DNA from: Eubacteriaceae bacterium
GTDB taxonomy: Bacteria > Bacillota > Clostridia > Peptostreptococcales > Anaerovoracaceae
Length of the DNA stretch: 64,000 nucleotides
Assembly (NCBI GenBank): GCA_902362805.1
Contig: CABIXY010000002.1
Span: 434,001-498,000, forward strand
Direction: 5' to 3'
The notes below the pieces were generated by a model that was given only the letters and a program-made list of their open reading frames with translations, had not been told where the DNA came from and made no database searches. Positions within the stretch are counted from its first letter, which is position 1, and every line of letters starts with the position of its first letter. Shown here one piece after another: positions 50,164 through 60,028 of this stretch. The position numbers were made by a program, and so were the translations under genes.

Positions 50164-51415
50164 AATACTTAGCAAAATTGGACTGGGAGAAACGATGTCC
50201 AAGAACTTTCTGGCGATCCTGATCGTAGCCTTCGGTGGGGCGATTATCTATGGTCTGCCGTATTTTCGTTTTGACTATTACGATGTTTATCTAGAGACTT
50301 ACCATCTTACCAACATACAGATGGGTATCTTCGGAAGTGTGCTCGGTGTATTCGGCATGATTTCCTATCTATTCGGCGGTATCGTGGCAGACCGCTTTTC
50401 TACGAGAACAATTCTTTCCGTTTCCCTGATAGGTACGGGAATCGGTGGATTCATTCATCTATTGCCGCTGAATTTCGCAGCCCTTGTCGGTTTATATGCA
50501 TTTTGGGGTATCAGCTCCTTGTTTGCATTCTGGCCGGCATGCGTCAAAGCAGTTCGCATCTTGTCAGGCTCTGGAGACCAGGGAAAAGCCTTTGGTTTCT
50601 TTGAAGGAGGCAGAGGGATTGGTGCAGCATTGATGGCTATGGCAGCTGTAGCAGCCTTTCGGATTGGCGCTGGTCAAATGGATAATCAAGCACAGGGAAT
50701 GAGATTTGTCATCATATTCTATTCCGTTCTGACTGTTTTGATGGGGGTTTTGGCTTTCCTGACGGTAAAGGACGATAAAATCGAAGCAAGTGAGAGGATT
50801 TCATTTAAAGGAATAGGGGAAGTGCTAAAGTTACCTGCAGTCTGGATCATTGGCATTGTTACATTCTGCAATTATGTCTTCACCCTATCCCTCTATTATT
50901 TTACACCATATGCAACTGGAATACTAGGGGCTACCGTCACTTTTGCAGCGACATTGGCAGCCTTAAAGCGGTGGTTTTCCCTCTTTGGCAGCGTCGGAGG
51001 CGGATATGTGACAGACAAAATCGGTACTGGCAGAATGCTCTTGATTTCATTTATCGTCATGGCGGCAGGTACGACTGGTATTTTGCTGCTGCCAACCCAT
51101 GCAGGAAGCATAACGGTTTTCACAATTTTGTTTATCGTCATTTATGTATTCTATAATGTCAATTACGCCATGACATGGGCAATGATGGATGAAGGCGCGA
51201 TTCCGGAGAAATACTCTGGAACTGCAGCAGGCGTCATCTCTACAGTGGGCTATCTGCCGGAAATTTTCTGCTCTGTATTGGCAGGTATCCTCATCGACCA
51301 GAATCCTGGTGTAACTGGATACAGGCAGTATTTTGGCTTCTTAATCGGTATGCTGATCCTCGGCGTTGTATTTGTCTGCATCTGGATGAGATATCTAAAG
51401 AAGGTAAAAAAATAG
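50156..51415 (+). CDS. Major facilitator superfamily transporter
   Basis: A 419-residue transporter with 12 predicted membrane helices. The MFS motif between helices 2 and 3 is GGIVADRFSTR, and the helix 8-9 loop has GGGYVTDKIGTGR. The substrate is unknown. Its position between a peptidase homologue and an Xaa-Pro peptidase makes an organic acid, amino acid or peptide plausible. It overlaps the preceding gene by 8 bases; the next starts 19 bases after. Confidence 0.85.
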   Translation: MSKILSKIGLGETMSKNFLAILIVAFGGAIIYGLPYFRFDYYDVYLETYHLTNIQMGIFGSVLGVFGMISYLFGGIVADRFSTRTILSVSLIGTGIGGFIHLLPLNFAALVGLYAFWGISSLFAFWPACVKAVRILSGSGDQGKAFGFFEGGRGIGAALMAMAAVAAFRIGAGQMDNQAQGMRFVIIFYSVLTVLMGVLAFLTVKDDKIEASERISFKGIGEVLKLPAVWIIGIVTFCNYVFTLSLYYFTPYATGILGATVTFAATLAALKRWFSLFGSVGGGYVTDKIGTGRMLLISFIVMAAGTTGILLLPTHAGSITVFTILFIVIYVFYNVNYAMTWAMMDEGAIPEKYSGTAAGVISTVGYLPEIFCSVLAGILIDQNPGVTGYRQYFGFLIGMLILGVVFVCIWMRYLKKVKK

Positions 51416-51434
51416 CAGTTAGAGAAGGACAATT

Positions 51435-53282
51435 ATGAGAAATAGAGAAGAAAACACAAGTATTTTAGAGAAGGTGTACGTTGAAACGCCTGTGGATACG
51501 GACGGAGACGGAAAGCTGGATCTCATTGCAGTATATATCAGAAGGCCACAGGTGACCCTGCGGGGCGAAAGAGTGCCGGCAATCTATGTGGCCAACCCGT
51601 ATATGATGAGCTGTAATGAGGACTGGTATATTCCCCACGATGTAAATCAGGAAGTTAAAGCTTATCCAACACAGAATATACAGGAAGAAGAACTTCGATT
51701 TGATTTCAGCAGGGGAAGGGAAGCAGAACCTTTACAGGTAAGAGAGACTACTGGTTTTGCTGATCACGCCTGCATCGATGAAGAGCCGGAACTTGAATGC
51801 ATATCTGAAGTCTATGACTATTTCAATCAGAGGGGATATGCTTCAGTATTTTGCGCCGGTTTGGGGACGAGAGATTCGGAAGGATTGACTTTGACAGGCT
51901 CCCGCGAAGAAATCCTCGCTTTTAAATCGGTTATCGATTGGCTGAACGGGAAATGCAGAGCTTTTACAAATAAGACGGACAATATCGAAGTAAAAGCGGG
52001 CTGGTGTACCGGCAATGTGGCGATGTCAGCAAAATCTTATCTGGGCACCATGTGTATCGGCGTAGCAGCTACTGGCGTCTGTGGACTGAAAACAATCATC
52101 CCGGAGGCAGCGATTTCTAATTGGTACGCTTATTATAGATATAACGGACTGAATGTTCCCGCTCTCGGATGGCAGGGAGATGATCTGGATATTTTAGCCA
52201 AATATTGTTTCAGCCGTGCCAAAGATCCACTGGACTATGAGAAAGTAAAGGGGATCTATCGCCAGGCACTGGACAGATTGGAAGAAGGAGAGGACCGTCT
52301 TTCCGCCAATTACAATCGCTTCTGGGACGAACGAAACTATCTGAATCAAGTTCCCAATATAAAGGCGTCGGTTTTGATTATACATGGCATCAATGATTGG
52401 AATGTCAAAACAAATCAGTGTATTCCATTCTTTAAAGCACTGGAGAAGTTTGATATTCAGAGAAAAATGATACTCCATCAAGGAGAACACGTTTATATCT
52501 ATCACCTGAAGGGGTCATCCACTTTGGAAATCATGGAAAGATGGCTGGAACACTATCTCTATGGAATTGAGAACGGCATTGAAAGGGAAGCAAAGGTCTT
52601 AGTGGAAAGCAACTTGGATCAAGGGCTTTGGATGAAGTCGGACACCTGGCCTCCGGCCGGCTGGGCTTATGAACAATTCCCCATTGAAGGAAAAAATGAA
52701 AGCCAGGTCATCGTAGATGATTTATCGAAAACCGTTTATGACAAGAAAGAAGACAACCTGGCAGATTGGCTGCAGGAGCTGATTCTCAGTGAAGAAACGT
52801 CTTACCGGAATCGGTTGAAGTTCCTTTGGAATCCCATCGCAGAGGCGAATGAACCTTTGCGTATTACAGGAACAGTGAAAGTTTCCTTCGATGCTGTGAT
52901 AGATAAGCCGACAGCCATTCTCAGTGCTATGCTGGTAGATTTAGGGAAAGAAAAACGCCTTACTGCAGAAGAGGTGGAAGCGGGAAATGGAGAATTCACC
53001 TTCGGTTACGAAGCAGAACCTTCAGCTTTCAAGGTAATTTCGCGCGGATGGCTCAATGCACAGAACCGCGAGTCTCTCTGGAGCAAACAAGAGATCGTGC
53101 AGGGGCGAAAGTATCACTACAGCTTTGATATGGTGCCCACAGACTACACGCTGGCGGAAGGCCATCAATTGGGACTGATCCTATATGGAATCGACGCTGA
53201 AGCTACACAGCGACCGGATACAGTCACGCATATAGTGATAGATACTGCGTCAATTGACGTGAAAATACCGCTGCTGAGATAA
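51435..53282 (+). CDS. Xaa-Pro dipeptidyl-peptidase-like S15 hydrolase (PepX-like)
   Basis: A 615-residue alpha/beta hydrolase of peptidase family S15, releasing Xaa-Pro dipeptides from peptide N-termini. The expected catalytic triad is Ser201 (SAKSYLGTM), Asp321 (GINDWNV) and His352 (QGEHVYI). The ISNWYAYYR segment and the C-terminal jelly-roll domain also fit. It lacks the long N-terminal domain of lactic acid bacterial PepX (about 760 residues), starting directly with the hydrolase region. It ends the operon of M32 homologue, MFS transporter and PepX. Confidence 0.87.
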   Translation: MRNREENTSILEKVYVETPVDTDGDGKLDLIAVYIRRPQVTLRGERVPAIYVANPYMMSCNEDWYIPHDVNQEVKAYPTQNIQEEELRFDFSRGREAEPLQVRETTGFADHACIDEEPELECISEVYDYFNQRGYASVFCAGLGTRDSEGLTLTGSREEILAFKSVIDWLNGKCRAFTNKTDNIEVKAGWCTGNVAMSAKSYLGTMCIGVAATGVCGLKTIIPEAAISNWYAYYRYNGLNVPALGWQGDDLDILAKYCFSRAKDPLDYEKVKGIYRQALDRLEEGEDRLSANYNRFWDERNYLNQVPNIKASVLIIHGINDWNVKTNQCIPFFKALEKFDIQRKMILHQGEHVYIYHLKGSSTLEIMERWLEHYLYGIENGIEREAKVLVESNLDQGLWMKSDTWPPAGWAYEQFPIEGKNESQVIVDDLSKTVYDKKEDNLADWLQELILSEETSYRNRLKFLWNPIAEANEPLRITGTVKVSFDAVIDKPTAILSAMLVDLGKEKRLTAEEVEAGNGEFTFGYEAEPSAFKVISRGWLNAQNRESLWSKQEIVQGRKYHYSFDMVPTDYTLAEGHQLGLILYGIDAEATQRPDTVTHIVIDTASIDVKIPLLR

Positions 53283-53301
53283 ATAAAAATATAGAAAAAC
53301 G

Positions 53302-53325
53302 AGGGTGCCGTCAGGCACCCTCTTA
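53302..53325. terminator. Bidirectional terminator between the pepX-like gene and the PBP1A gene
   Basis: A perfect 9-bp stem GAGGGTGCC-gtca-GGCACCCTC between convergent genes; on the minus strand it is followed by a GTTTTTC run. Confidence 0.85.
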
Positions 53326-53342
53326 AATTATCCATATTCTTT

Positions 53343-56321
53343 TTAGGCCGCTGGTTTATCACCAGTATCTCCACCCGGTGTATCTGGATTGTTTGGATCA
53401 TCTGGATTATCCGGATCTACTGGCGGCTTATCGTCGCCGCCGGGATCATCTGGATTATTAGGATCATCAGGTTCCTCCTCATCAGGTGGTTTTGCCGGAT
53501 CCTGCGGCTTTGTTTTGTCCTTTGGATTGATCGGATATTTGTCTGTATCACTGTTGTGAATATTACAGTAGTATTTTGGTGCATCCTCTGCGTCATCGCC
53601 GTAGGTCTTATAGGTCTTCTTCTCGGTATGAGGGCAATCCGGTGTAGCCAGATAGCCTGACTCAGTACAAATTGTTACGGTTTTTTCCAGATTTTTGAGA
53701 GATTTAGCACCACCTTGAGTACCGCTGATATAATATTCTCCGCCAGTATAGATGACGTTGGAAGGTACGCTCTTGTACGAGCCGACCTTTGCACCGCTGA
53801 TCTGATTCATGATTTTTCCCCACAAGCTGGCCGCATAAGAACTCATGCTGGTCAGCTGGAAATTCTGGTCATTTCCTATCCACAGAGAAGCGGAGTAGGA
53901 AGGGGTGAAGCCGTCGAACCAGATGTCGAACTGATCATCGGTAGTACCAGTCTTACCGCCGGCCTGAACGCCGGAGATAGATGCCGGTGAACCGAGTCCA
54001 CTGGTGACTACAGACTTCAACATATCAGTCATAATCCAGGCAACACCTGAATCCAGAACGCGATGTGACTTTGCGTTTTTATTTGTTAAAAGCTTCTTGC
54101 CGCTGCTGTCGAGAACTTCCGTGTAAGAGGAAGTATCTTTACGTGTTCCGTTGTTTGGGAAAGAGGAGTAGGCACTAGCCATATCCAGGGTGGTTACACC
54201 GTTAGTCATACCGCCCAATGCCAGAGCAGCTGGGTTCAGGTCGCTGACAGATCCTTCTGTATCGATTGTGGAAATGCCGAATTTTTTTACTAAATCAGCC
54301 GAATAACTAGCGCCGACCTGCAGGAATATTTTGACCGCACAAGTATTGATGGATTGCTGCAGCGCAGAGCGCATGGTCTGCGGACCGGAGTATCCACCAC
54401 CGGCGTTCTGCGGCCAGACACTGCCGTTGATTGTTGTCTTCTCATCTATAACGACCGAACCGGCTGTCAGGTAGTTGCCCCAGAGATCCGCTCCCTGCTC
54501 ATCGATGCCAAAATCAGTAAATGTGTGTTTTTTTCCACTGGCTGCTTCTTCTGCACTCTGCTGAATTGCTGCTGAGTAAACGCCCAATGGTTTGATCGAA
54601 GATCCTGGCTGACGAGGGCTGGTCGCCCTGTTGTAGAGCATTCTTCCCGAAGTTTTTCTGCCGCCGACCATGGCCTTGATATTGCCGGTACTGTTTTCTA
54701 CGATGGTCATGGCAGCTTGTGGCTGGATGACTTTTTGATTTAAGTCATAGGACTTGGAAGGGATGGTTACCGTACCGTCGTCGTTAAATATAAAGAAGTC
54801 TTTATATTGCTCATCCTTGAAAAAGTCCGCGGAAATGACGACATTTCCCTTTTTGTTTTTAGACTTATACTGCTGCGGAATGTTGATGTATCCGCCAGCG
54901 ATAGAATACGGATTGCCGTTTTCCTGTAAGTACAAATCTTTGAACTCGATACTATAATCGGTCTCGCCGTTGACTTCTGTAGTGTAGATATTGAGTCTCT
55001 TGTTGGCTCTGATAATCATAGAGCCGTCTTTTCTCTTGACAATTTCATCAGTTTTGAAGGTAAAATTACCGTCTTTATCGAAATAATCATTATAGTCGTA
55101 TAATATGACCTGGCCGTACTTGTTGACGACATTTCCATTGCCGTCTAAGTTGATAATTGCATTAGGGAAATTGGCGTCATTGTCAAACTCGTTTTCGATG
55201 ACGCTCTGTGCCTGAGAGTCCATGGTGGAGTGAATCTTGATTCCTCCGTTATAAACCTTATCCCATGCATTTTCGTAACTATAGCCTTTTTCCTCCATCA
55301 AATCATCGATCACTTCATTGATGACATAGTCAGCAAAATAATCCGCTTCAGTGGACGCACCGTTGTAAGCCGGATTGAGCATTTTCTTTAGTGATCTCTT
55401 AGAAGCTTTGTCATACTGATCCTGCGTAATATATCCCTGCTCCAGCATCAGCTTGAGGCAAGTAATTCTACGTTCCTTACTGGCATCATTGGCTATGTAA
55501 GTCCCGTTGGAAGTCCTCTTGATGATGTTTTGATCTTTTGTGGATACGTCGTCATTGCCCACAACTTCTACCAGCTGATAATGTGTTGGAGCCTGCGGCA
55601 GTGCAGCTAGTGCAGCACACTGTGCAATGGTCAGATTTTTGACGTCTTTTGAAAAATATGCTTGAGCCGCCGCCTGTACACCGTTGCTGTTGTAACCGAA
55701 GTTGATGGTATTCAGATACGCTTCCATAATCTGCTCTTTGGTCAGATTCTTCTCTAAAATGATTGTATAGTAGGCCTCGATGATTTTCCTTTTGATGGAA
55801 TGGTCGAACATGGTTTCACGGAGGAACAAGTTACGAGCCAGCTGCTGTGTAATGGTACTGGTACCACTGACATCCCCTCCAGAGAAAACAGCCTCCTTAA
55901 TAGCGCCGAAAATTCTGATAAAGTTAAATCCGTGATGATCCCAGAACGTCTTGTCCTCCAGTGCGACAAAGGCGTTGACCAAATTCTCGGGGAGATCTTT
56001 GTACTCCACGTTGCTTCGGTTGGCTTCTGTGTAGACTGTATCGATTTCTTTTCCGTTATCATCGTATATGATGGTGCTCTCTGTCAGAATGTCATAGATT
56101 TCATCGGTATCAATCTTTGGAGCCTGTGCGATGACCACGCCGACAAAAATAGCTACGCCGATAATCATGACGAGAATCAATGCAAGCAGGAATTTGAAGA
56201 ACTGCTTCTTGTTCAGCCGGTATCTTTTTTTTGTGGCTGTGCCGTCTGCATTGGCAACGGAAGTTCCTGCCTCTTTGTTCTTTCTAAATCTGTTCTTATT
56301 TTTTCTTTTATCGCTACGCAT
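53343..56321 (-). CDS. Penicillin-binding protein 1A family (bifunctional transglycosylase/transpeptidase)
   Basis: A 992-residue class A PBP. A basic cytoplasmic N-terminus (about 1-38) and one membrane helix (about 40-65) precede a GT51 glycosyltransferase (EDKTFWDHHGFN, GTSTITQQLARNLFL, EAYLNTINFG). The transpeptidase domain has SxxK (PGSSIKPLG), SxN (QQSINTCAV) and KTGT (GGKTGTTDDQ). The C-terminus has a cysteine pair region (CTESGYLATPDCPH, KYYCNIH) and a Pro/Asp/Asn tail (DDPNNPDDPGGDD and repeats). It polymerises and crosslinks peptidoglycan. Upstream lies repeat array C, whose last extended -10 (TGATACAAT) may be its promoter. Confidence 0.93.
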   Translation of the reverse strand: MRSDKRKNKNRFRKNKEAGTSVANADGTATKKRYRLNKKQFFKFLLALILVMIIGVAIFVGVVIAQAPKIDTDEIYDILTESTIIYDDNGKEIDTVYTEANRSNVEYKDLPENLVNAFVALEDKTFWDHHGFNFIRIFGAIKEAVFSGGDVSGTSTITQQLARNLFLRETMFDHSIKRKIIEAYYTIILEKNLTKEQIMEAYLNTINFGYNSNGVQAAAQAYFSKDVKNLTIAQCAALAALPQAPTHYQLVEVVGNDDVSTKDQNIIKRTSNGTYIANDASKERRITCLKLMLEQGYITQDQYDKASKRSLKKMLNPAYNGASTEADYFADYVINEVIDDLMEEKGYSYENAWDKVYNGGIKIHSTMDSQAQSVIENEFDNDANFPNAIINLDGNGNVVNKYGQVILYDYNDYFDKDGNFTFKTDEIVKRKDGSMIIRANKRLNIYTTEVNGETDYSIEFKDLYLQENGNPYSIAGGYINIPQQYKSKNKKGNVVISADFFKDEQYKDFFIFNDDGTVTIPSKSYDLNQKVIQPQAAMTIVENSTGNIKAMVGGRKTSGRMLYNRATSPRQPGSSIKPLGVYSAAIQQSAEEAASGKKHTFTDFGIDEQGADLWGNYLTAGSVVIDEKTTINGSVWPQNAGGGYSGPQTMRSALQQSINTCAVKIFLQVGASYSADLVKKFGISTIDTEGSVSDLNPAALALGGMTNGVTTLDMASAYSSFPNNGTRKDTSSYTEVLDSSGKKLLTNKNAKSHRVLDSGVAWIMTDMLKSVVTSGLGSPASISGVQAGGKTGTTDDQFDIWFDGFTPSYSASLWIGNDQNFQLTSMSSYAASLWGKIMNQISGAKVGSYKSVPSNVIYTGGEYYISGTQGGAKSLKNLEKTVTICTESGYLATPDCPHTEKKTYKTYGDDAEDAPKYYCNIHNSDTDKYPINPKDKTKPQDPAKPPDEEEPDDPNNPDDPGGDDKPPVDPDNPDDPNNPDTPGGDTGDKPAA

Positions 56322-56366
56322 TTATTGTTGTGATCCTTTCCCTAAAGAGCGAACTCCTTAGTTTGT

Positions 56367-56652
56367 ATTGTATCATGTGCATTCTTTTTAAACGCAGTAT
56401 TGAAGCACACAATTCAATAGTTCCCACCTCACAGCAACGCTGCTAAGATGAACGGAACCATTATACCATCGTGCAACCCTTTTAATTAGAATCGAAGCAC
56501 ATGATTCAATGGTTCCCACCTCACAGCAACGCTGTTAAGATGAACGGAACCATTATACCATCGTGCAACCCTTTTAATTAGAATCGAAGCACATGATTCA
56601 ATGGTTCCCACCTCACAGCAACGCTGTTAAGATGAACGGAACCATTATACCA
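56367..56652 (-). repeat. Hairpin/extended -10 repeat array C (three 92-bp units)
   Basis: Read on the minus strand, three units start with TGGTATAATGGTTCC at 56652, 56560 and 56468. The first two are identical and the third has diverged. Hairpin arms in plus coordinates are 56600-56608 / 56638-56646, 56508-56516 / 56546-56554 and 56416-56424 / 56454-56462 (AATGGTTCC / GGAACCATT; the third has one mismatch), each with a 29-base loop containing CAGCGTTGC. The linker TTGAATCATGTGC is shared with arrays A and B. The array points toward the PBP1A gene and fills most of the 450-base gap. Confidence 0.9.
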
Positions 56653-56682
56653 TAATACACCACTAAAGTTAACCGATATTTC

Positions 56683-56697
56683 CATTTTCAGAAAAAT
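56683..56697. promoter_or_regulatory. CodY-box-like sequence upstream of comEC
   Basis: CATTTTCAGAAAAAT matches the known CodY consensus AATTTTCWGAAAATT at 13 of 15 positions. It lies 12 bases before the -35 region of the comEC promoter and codY is present in the window. Regulation is inferred. Confidence 0.5.
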
Positions 56698-56709
56698 TAT
56701 GAGAAAAAG

Positions 56710-56736
56710 TTGCATTCATTTGATAAATGGTATAAT
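56710..56736 (+). promoter_or_regulatory. comEC promoter
   Basis: TTGCAT (56710-56715), a short 15-base spacer and TATAAT (56731-56736) preceded by TGG (extended -10), 36 bases before ATG 56772. Confidence 0.6.
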
Positions 56737-56771
56737 ATGTAAATATGAGTTAGGTGTCCATTGAGGACAAA

Positions 56772-58982
56772 ATGAGAAGAAAATTACTATCAATTGCAAT
56801 TCTAATGATTGCAGGTATTGTGACGACGGAATGGATCGATCTACAGGTATGGTGGTTACTGCCGTTCTTATGCCTGATACTGTTCTCTTTTTTCTGTAAT
56901 ATTTCAAAACAACAGAAATTTTTTCGATGTCTCCTGCTATCCTTCTGCACAGGATGCCTTTTATTGTCGTATACCAACTATTCTGCGGAACACGGGCAGC
57001 TTTTTCAACAAATAGGCAAACCCTCAGTGTTATCTGCCACGGTGACAGGAGTAGAGCAGCTGGATGAAGAAAACTACAAATTACACTGTAATGTAGACGG
57101 AGAACGTTTGCTTTGCTCTTATTATCATTCGATGAACGAATACTGGAACTTAATTGGCTGTGAAATCACTTTTACTACAGCTGTGGCAAGACCAAAGCCT
57201 GCTGGAAATCCGAGAACTTTTGATTATGCTCTATATCTAAAAACGAAAAAGACTTTTTTTACCGCTGTGATTGATGGATACCAAGTTGCAGCAAACGATC
57301 CCTCATTTACAGATAAAATCAAACGTTTTATTCTGACCAAGAGAGAAAAACTGATGGAACAACTGCGCGTTGATTCTGCTGTAAAGGGTTTCATCAAAGG
57401 CGTCCTTTTTGGCGATACCGACAGTCTGGAGGAGGATATCTACAAGGAATTTCAGAAAAATGGAACCGCTCATATTCTCGCTGTCAGCGGACTTCATGTG
57501 GGAATTCTCTATGGTCTTTACAGAAAAGCCATCGGAAGAAGAAAGTCTCCTTTCATGACGGGGCTTTTCTGCCTCCTGCTGGCTATTTATGGTACTGCCA
57601 CCCTCTGGTCTATCTCTGTGACGAGGGCGATTTTCTTAATTGTGCTCATCCTTCTGGGAAATTTATGGGATCGCAGGTATGATACTGCGACTGCTTTAGC
57701 CGCGGCAGCCCTGCTGATTGTGATTGATAATCCTTATGCAGTCATGGGTGCCAGCTTTCAGATGTCATTTTTAGCTGTCCTTTCTCTGATTTTTTTCTCA
57801 CCACTGTTAGAGAAAAAGTTCTGCAGCACATTGTCGGTTATGATTTCTGTCCAGCTAGGCTTGATGCCGTATATAGCATATAATTTTAACTATATCTCTT
57901 TTATAGGTATATTGTGTAACATTCCTGTGGTTTTTATGATTTCTCTGTTGGTACCTGTTGGAATTGCAGGATTCTTGTGGTTTTCCATTACGGAACAACT
58001 CTTTCCTCTGCTGTCAGACTGCCTCAATGGATTAGGAACCTTCGTCATTGAAATCAATCGTTTTTTCGCTGCGGATGGCATGTTCTCCTTTGATGTGGTA
58101 TCGCCACCGCTTTGGGGAATCTGCCTATTGTACGGATTGATTTTCCTCATATCATCAGAACACTTCCGCATCTATTTCAAAAGAAAAGCGTTTCGATTAC
58201 TGATACCGCAGACTGGTTTTATGATCCTCATGGTTATCTTTTCCTTTTCTGCTTGGTTTACTCCTTTTGATCGGGCCGCTATTATCTTTGTCGATGTGGG
58301 TCAGGGAGACTGTATTCATATGAAGTGCGATGACGGGAGAAATCTGCTCTTCGATGGAGGCGGAAATAGGAACTATAACATTGGAGAAAAAACCTTAAAA
58401 CCCTACCTTCTGAAAAATGGGATAGGGACGGTAGAACTGGCTGCAGCTACTCATCTACATACGGACCACTATCTCGGATTGCGTCAGCTATCCGAATGTT
58501 TCGATGTGAAACGACTTTTGACGAAAGGCAGAGCTGGTCAGAGGATTGTCCTCAACAAAACGCAGTGGATCGATATTCTCTGGCCCGAGGAGCAGAATCC
58601 GGATGTGGATGATGAGAACTTGAACAGTTTGATTTTTAAAATTCATAGCCACGGCGTTTCTGCTTTAATCACCGGAGATATCACGGAGGAAGGAGAAAGG
58701 GCGCTAGTGGAGAAATATAAGGGGACGACTGTGCTCCAATCAGATATTTTAAAAGTGGCTCATCACGGCAGCCCCTACAGCACGAGTGATACTTTTTTAG
58801 ACGCGGTAAAACCGACTGTCGCAGTGATCAGTGTGGGAAAAAATAATTATGGTCATCCCAGCAACGTGGTCATTGAAAAATTGCGAAAAAAAGGTATAAT
58901 GGTATTTAGGACTGACCAATCGGGAGCAGTCGGCATCATCAATAGAAAAGGAAACATTACAATATGTACAAAAAACCAGTAA
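56772..58982 (+). CDS. comEC: DNA internalisation competence protein ComEC/Rec2
   Basis: A 736-residue channel protein for uptake of single-stranded DNA. It has N-terminal hydrophobic helices, a soluble OB-like domain (about 60-180), the Competence domain with multiple helices (about 220-490; GTAHILAVSGLHVG is the family signature) and a C-terminal metallo-beta-lactamase domain (FVDVGQGDCIHMKC, THLHTDHYLGL, KVAHHGSPYSTSD). ATG 56772 (GAGG 5 bases upstream) is preferred to GTG 56754. It overlaps holA by 19 bases. With dprA and yifB it indicates transformation capacity. Confidence 0.93.
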   Translation: MRRKLLSIAILMIAGIVTTEWIDLQVWWLLPFLCLILFSFFCNISKQQKFFRCLLLSFCTGCLLLSYTNYSAEHGQLFQQIGKPSVLSATVTGVEQLDEENYKLHCNVDGERLLCSYYHSMNEYWNLIGCEITFTTAVARPKPAGNPRTFDYALYLKTKKTFFTAVIDGYQVAANDPSFTDKIKRFILTKREKLMEQLRVDSAVKGFIKGVLFGDTDSLEEDIYKEFQKNGTAHILAVSGLHVGILYGLYRKAIGRRKSPFMTGLFCLLLAIYGTATLWSISVTRAIFLIVLILLGNLWDRRYDTATALAAAALLIVIDNPYAVMGASFQMSFLAVLSLIFFSPLLEKKFCSTLSVMISVQLGLMPYIAYNFNYISFIGILCNIPVVFMISLLVPVGIAGFLWFSITEQLFPLLSDCLNGLGTFVIEINRFFAADGMFSFDVVSPPLWGICLLYGLIFLISSEHFRIYFKRKAFRLLIPQTGFMILMVIFSFSAWFTPFDRAAIIFVDVGQGDCIHMKCDDGRNLLFDGGGNRNYNIGEKTLKPYLLKNGIGTVELAAATHLHTDHYLGLRQLSECFDVKRLLTKGRAGQRIVLNKTQWIDILWPEEQNPDVDDENLNSLIFKIHSHGVSALITGDITEEGERALVEKYKGTTVLQSDILKVAHHGSPYSTSDTFLDAVKPTVAVISVGKNNYGHPSNVVIEKLRKKGIMVFRTDQSGAVGIINRKGNITICTKNQ

Positions 58983-60010
58983 AACACAGCTTTAAAGTAT
59001 TTTCGGAGAATCTGAAGAGTGGCAATATTGGCCAGGTTATTTTGATGTATGGCATCGAGCAATATCTGGTGAAATGGGCTGTTGATACGCTGGTAAAAAA
59101 ATATGTCAACCCTGCGACCCTCTCCATGGACTACGTAGTCCTGGACGAGGAGAATGCATCTTGCAGTCAAGTCATCGAAGCCTGCGAAACTTTTTCCATG
59201 TTTTCGGAGCGGCGGATCGTCTGGGTGAGGAATTTTAAGCCCTTGACCAGCGATAGTGCTAAAGGTTATGCAAAAGAAGAAGTCAAAGGTCTGGCGGAAT
59301 ACATCGCCAGCAGCAATGATAAAACGATTTTGATTTTTTCCAGCGAGGAAATCAAAGCTTCTGCTATACTGCCAGCGGCACTGAAAAAGAAGGCGCAGTG
59401 TTATGATTTTGACAAGATTGATAAGGCGGAGTTCTCATCCTTTGCAAAGAAGAGATTTCGCGCTTCTGGCGTGGATATCACGGCCAGGGCCCTGCAGATG
59501 CTCATTGACACTACAGGTTATTTCAACAAGGAGAGTGATTACCGACTCTTCAATTTTGAAAATGATATTCAGAAAATTGTCGCACACAGCGACGGCAGCA
59601 AGGTGACGGAGGAGGATATCGAGAGGACTGTCTGCGGCGATTTGGATACTTTTGTCTTCGACATGCTGGACGGTATCAGCAGCAATCAGAAGGATAGAGC
59701 ATTCCAAATCCTCTATAACATGCTTCATTCCGGCAGTGATCCCTTTTCCATTATCGGCGCCATCGTATCGCAGTTTGAACTGATGCTTTCAGTCAGACAG
59801 ATGCGAGAGGATGGTTTAGACCTTTCTTCCATGCACAAAAAACTGGGTGGCAGCGAATACCGGATTAAGAAGCTGATTCCTTACGCTAACAAATATTCTG
59901 TCGAAAAGCTGAAAAACACTTTATCAGGTATCTACGAAGTGGATCGGAATATTAAAACTGGACTTTTAGACGGACAAATGGCCTTGGAAATGTTTATCGC
60001 TGGTATTTGA
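58964..60010 (+). CDS. holA: DNA polymerase III subunit delta
   Basis: A 348-residue clamp-loader subunit opening the sliding clamp. The N-terminal AAA+-like domain starts VILMYGIEQYLVKWAVDTLV and lacks a P-loop, as normal for delta. The middle has TEEDIERTVCGDLDTFVFDMLDG and the collar domain QILYNMLHSGSDPFSIIGAIV. The order comEC-holA is widespread in Firmicutes; they overlap by 19 bases here. rpsT, which often follows, is absent. Confidence 0.92.
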   Translation: MYKKPVKHSFKVFSENLKSGNIGQVILMYGIEQYLVKWAVDTLVKKYVNPATLSMDYVVLDEENASCSQVIEACETFSMFSERRIVWVRNFKPLTSDSAKGYAKEEVKGLAEYIASSNDKTILIFSSEEIKASAILPAALKKKAQCYDFDKIDKAEFSSFAKKRFRASGVDITARALQMLIDTTGYFNKESDYRLFNFENDIQKIVAHSDGSKVTEEDIERTVCGDLDTFVFDMLDGISSNQKDRAFQILYNMLHSGSDPFSIIGAIVSQFELMLSVRQMREDGLDLSSMHKKLGGSEYRIKKLIPYANKYSVEKLKNTLSGIYEVDRNIKTGLLDGQMALEMFIAGI

Positions 60011-60028
60011 TATGAAGAGAGGTGCAAT

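Noticed and set aside
53343..53500. Near-repetitive DNA at the 3' end of the PBP1A gene as an independent repeat element
   Set aside because: It encodes the Pro/Asp/Asn-rich tail in frame, so repetition follows from the protein sequence.
56370..56652. Regular repeats that might be a CRISPR array
   Set aside because: The period is 92 bases with no distinct spacers: the whole unit repeats. There are no cas genes in the window.
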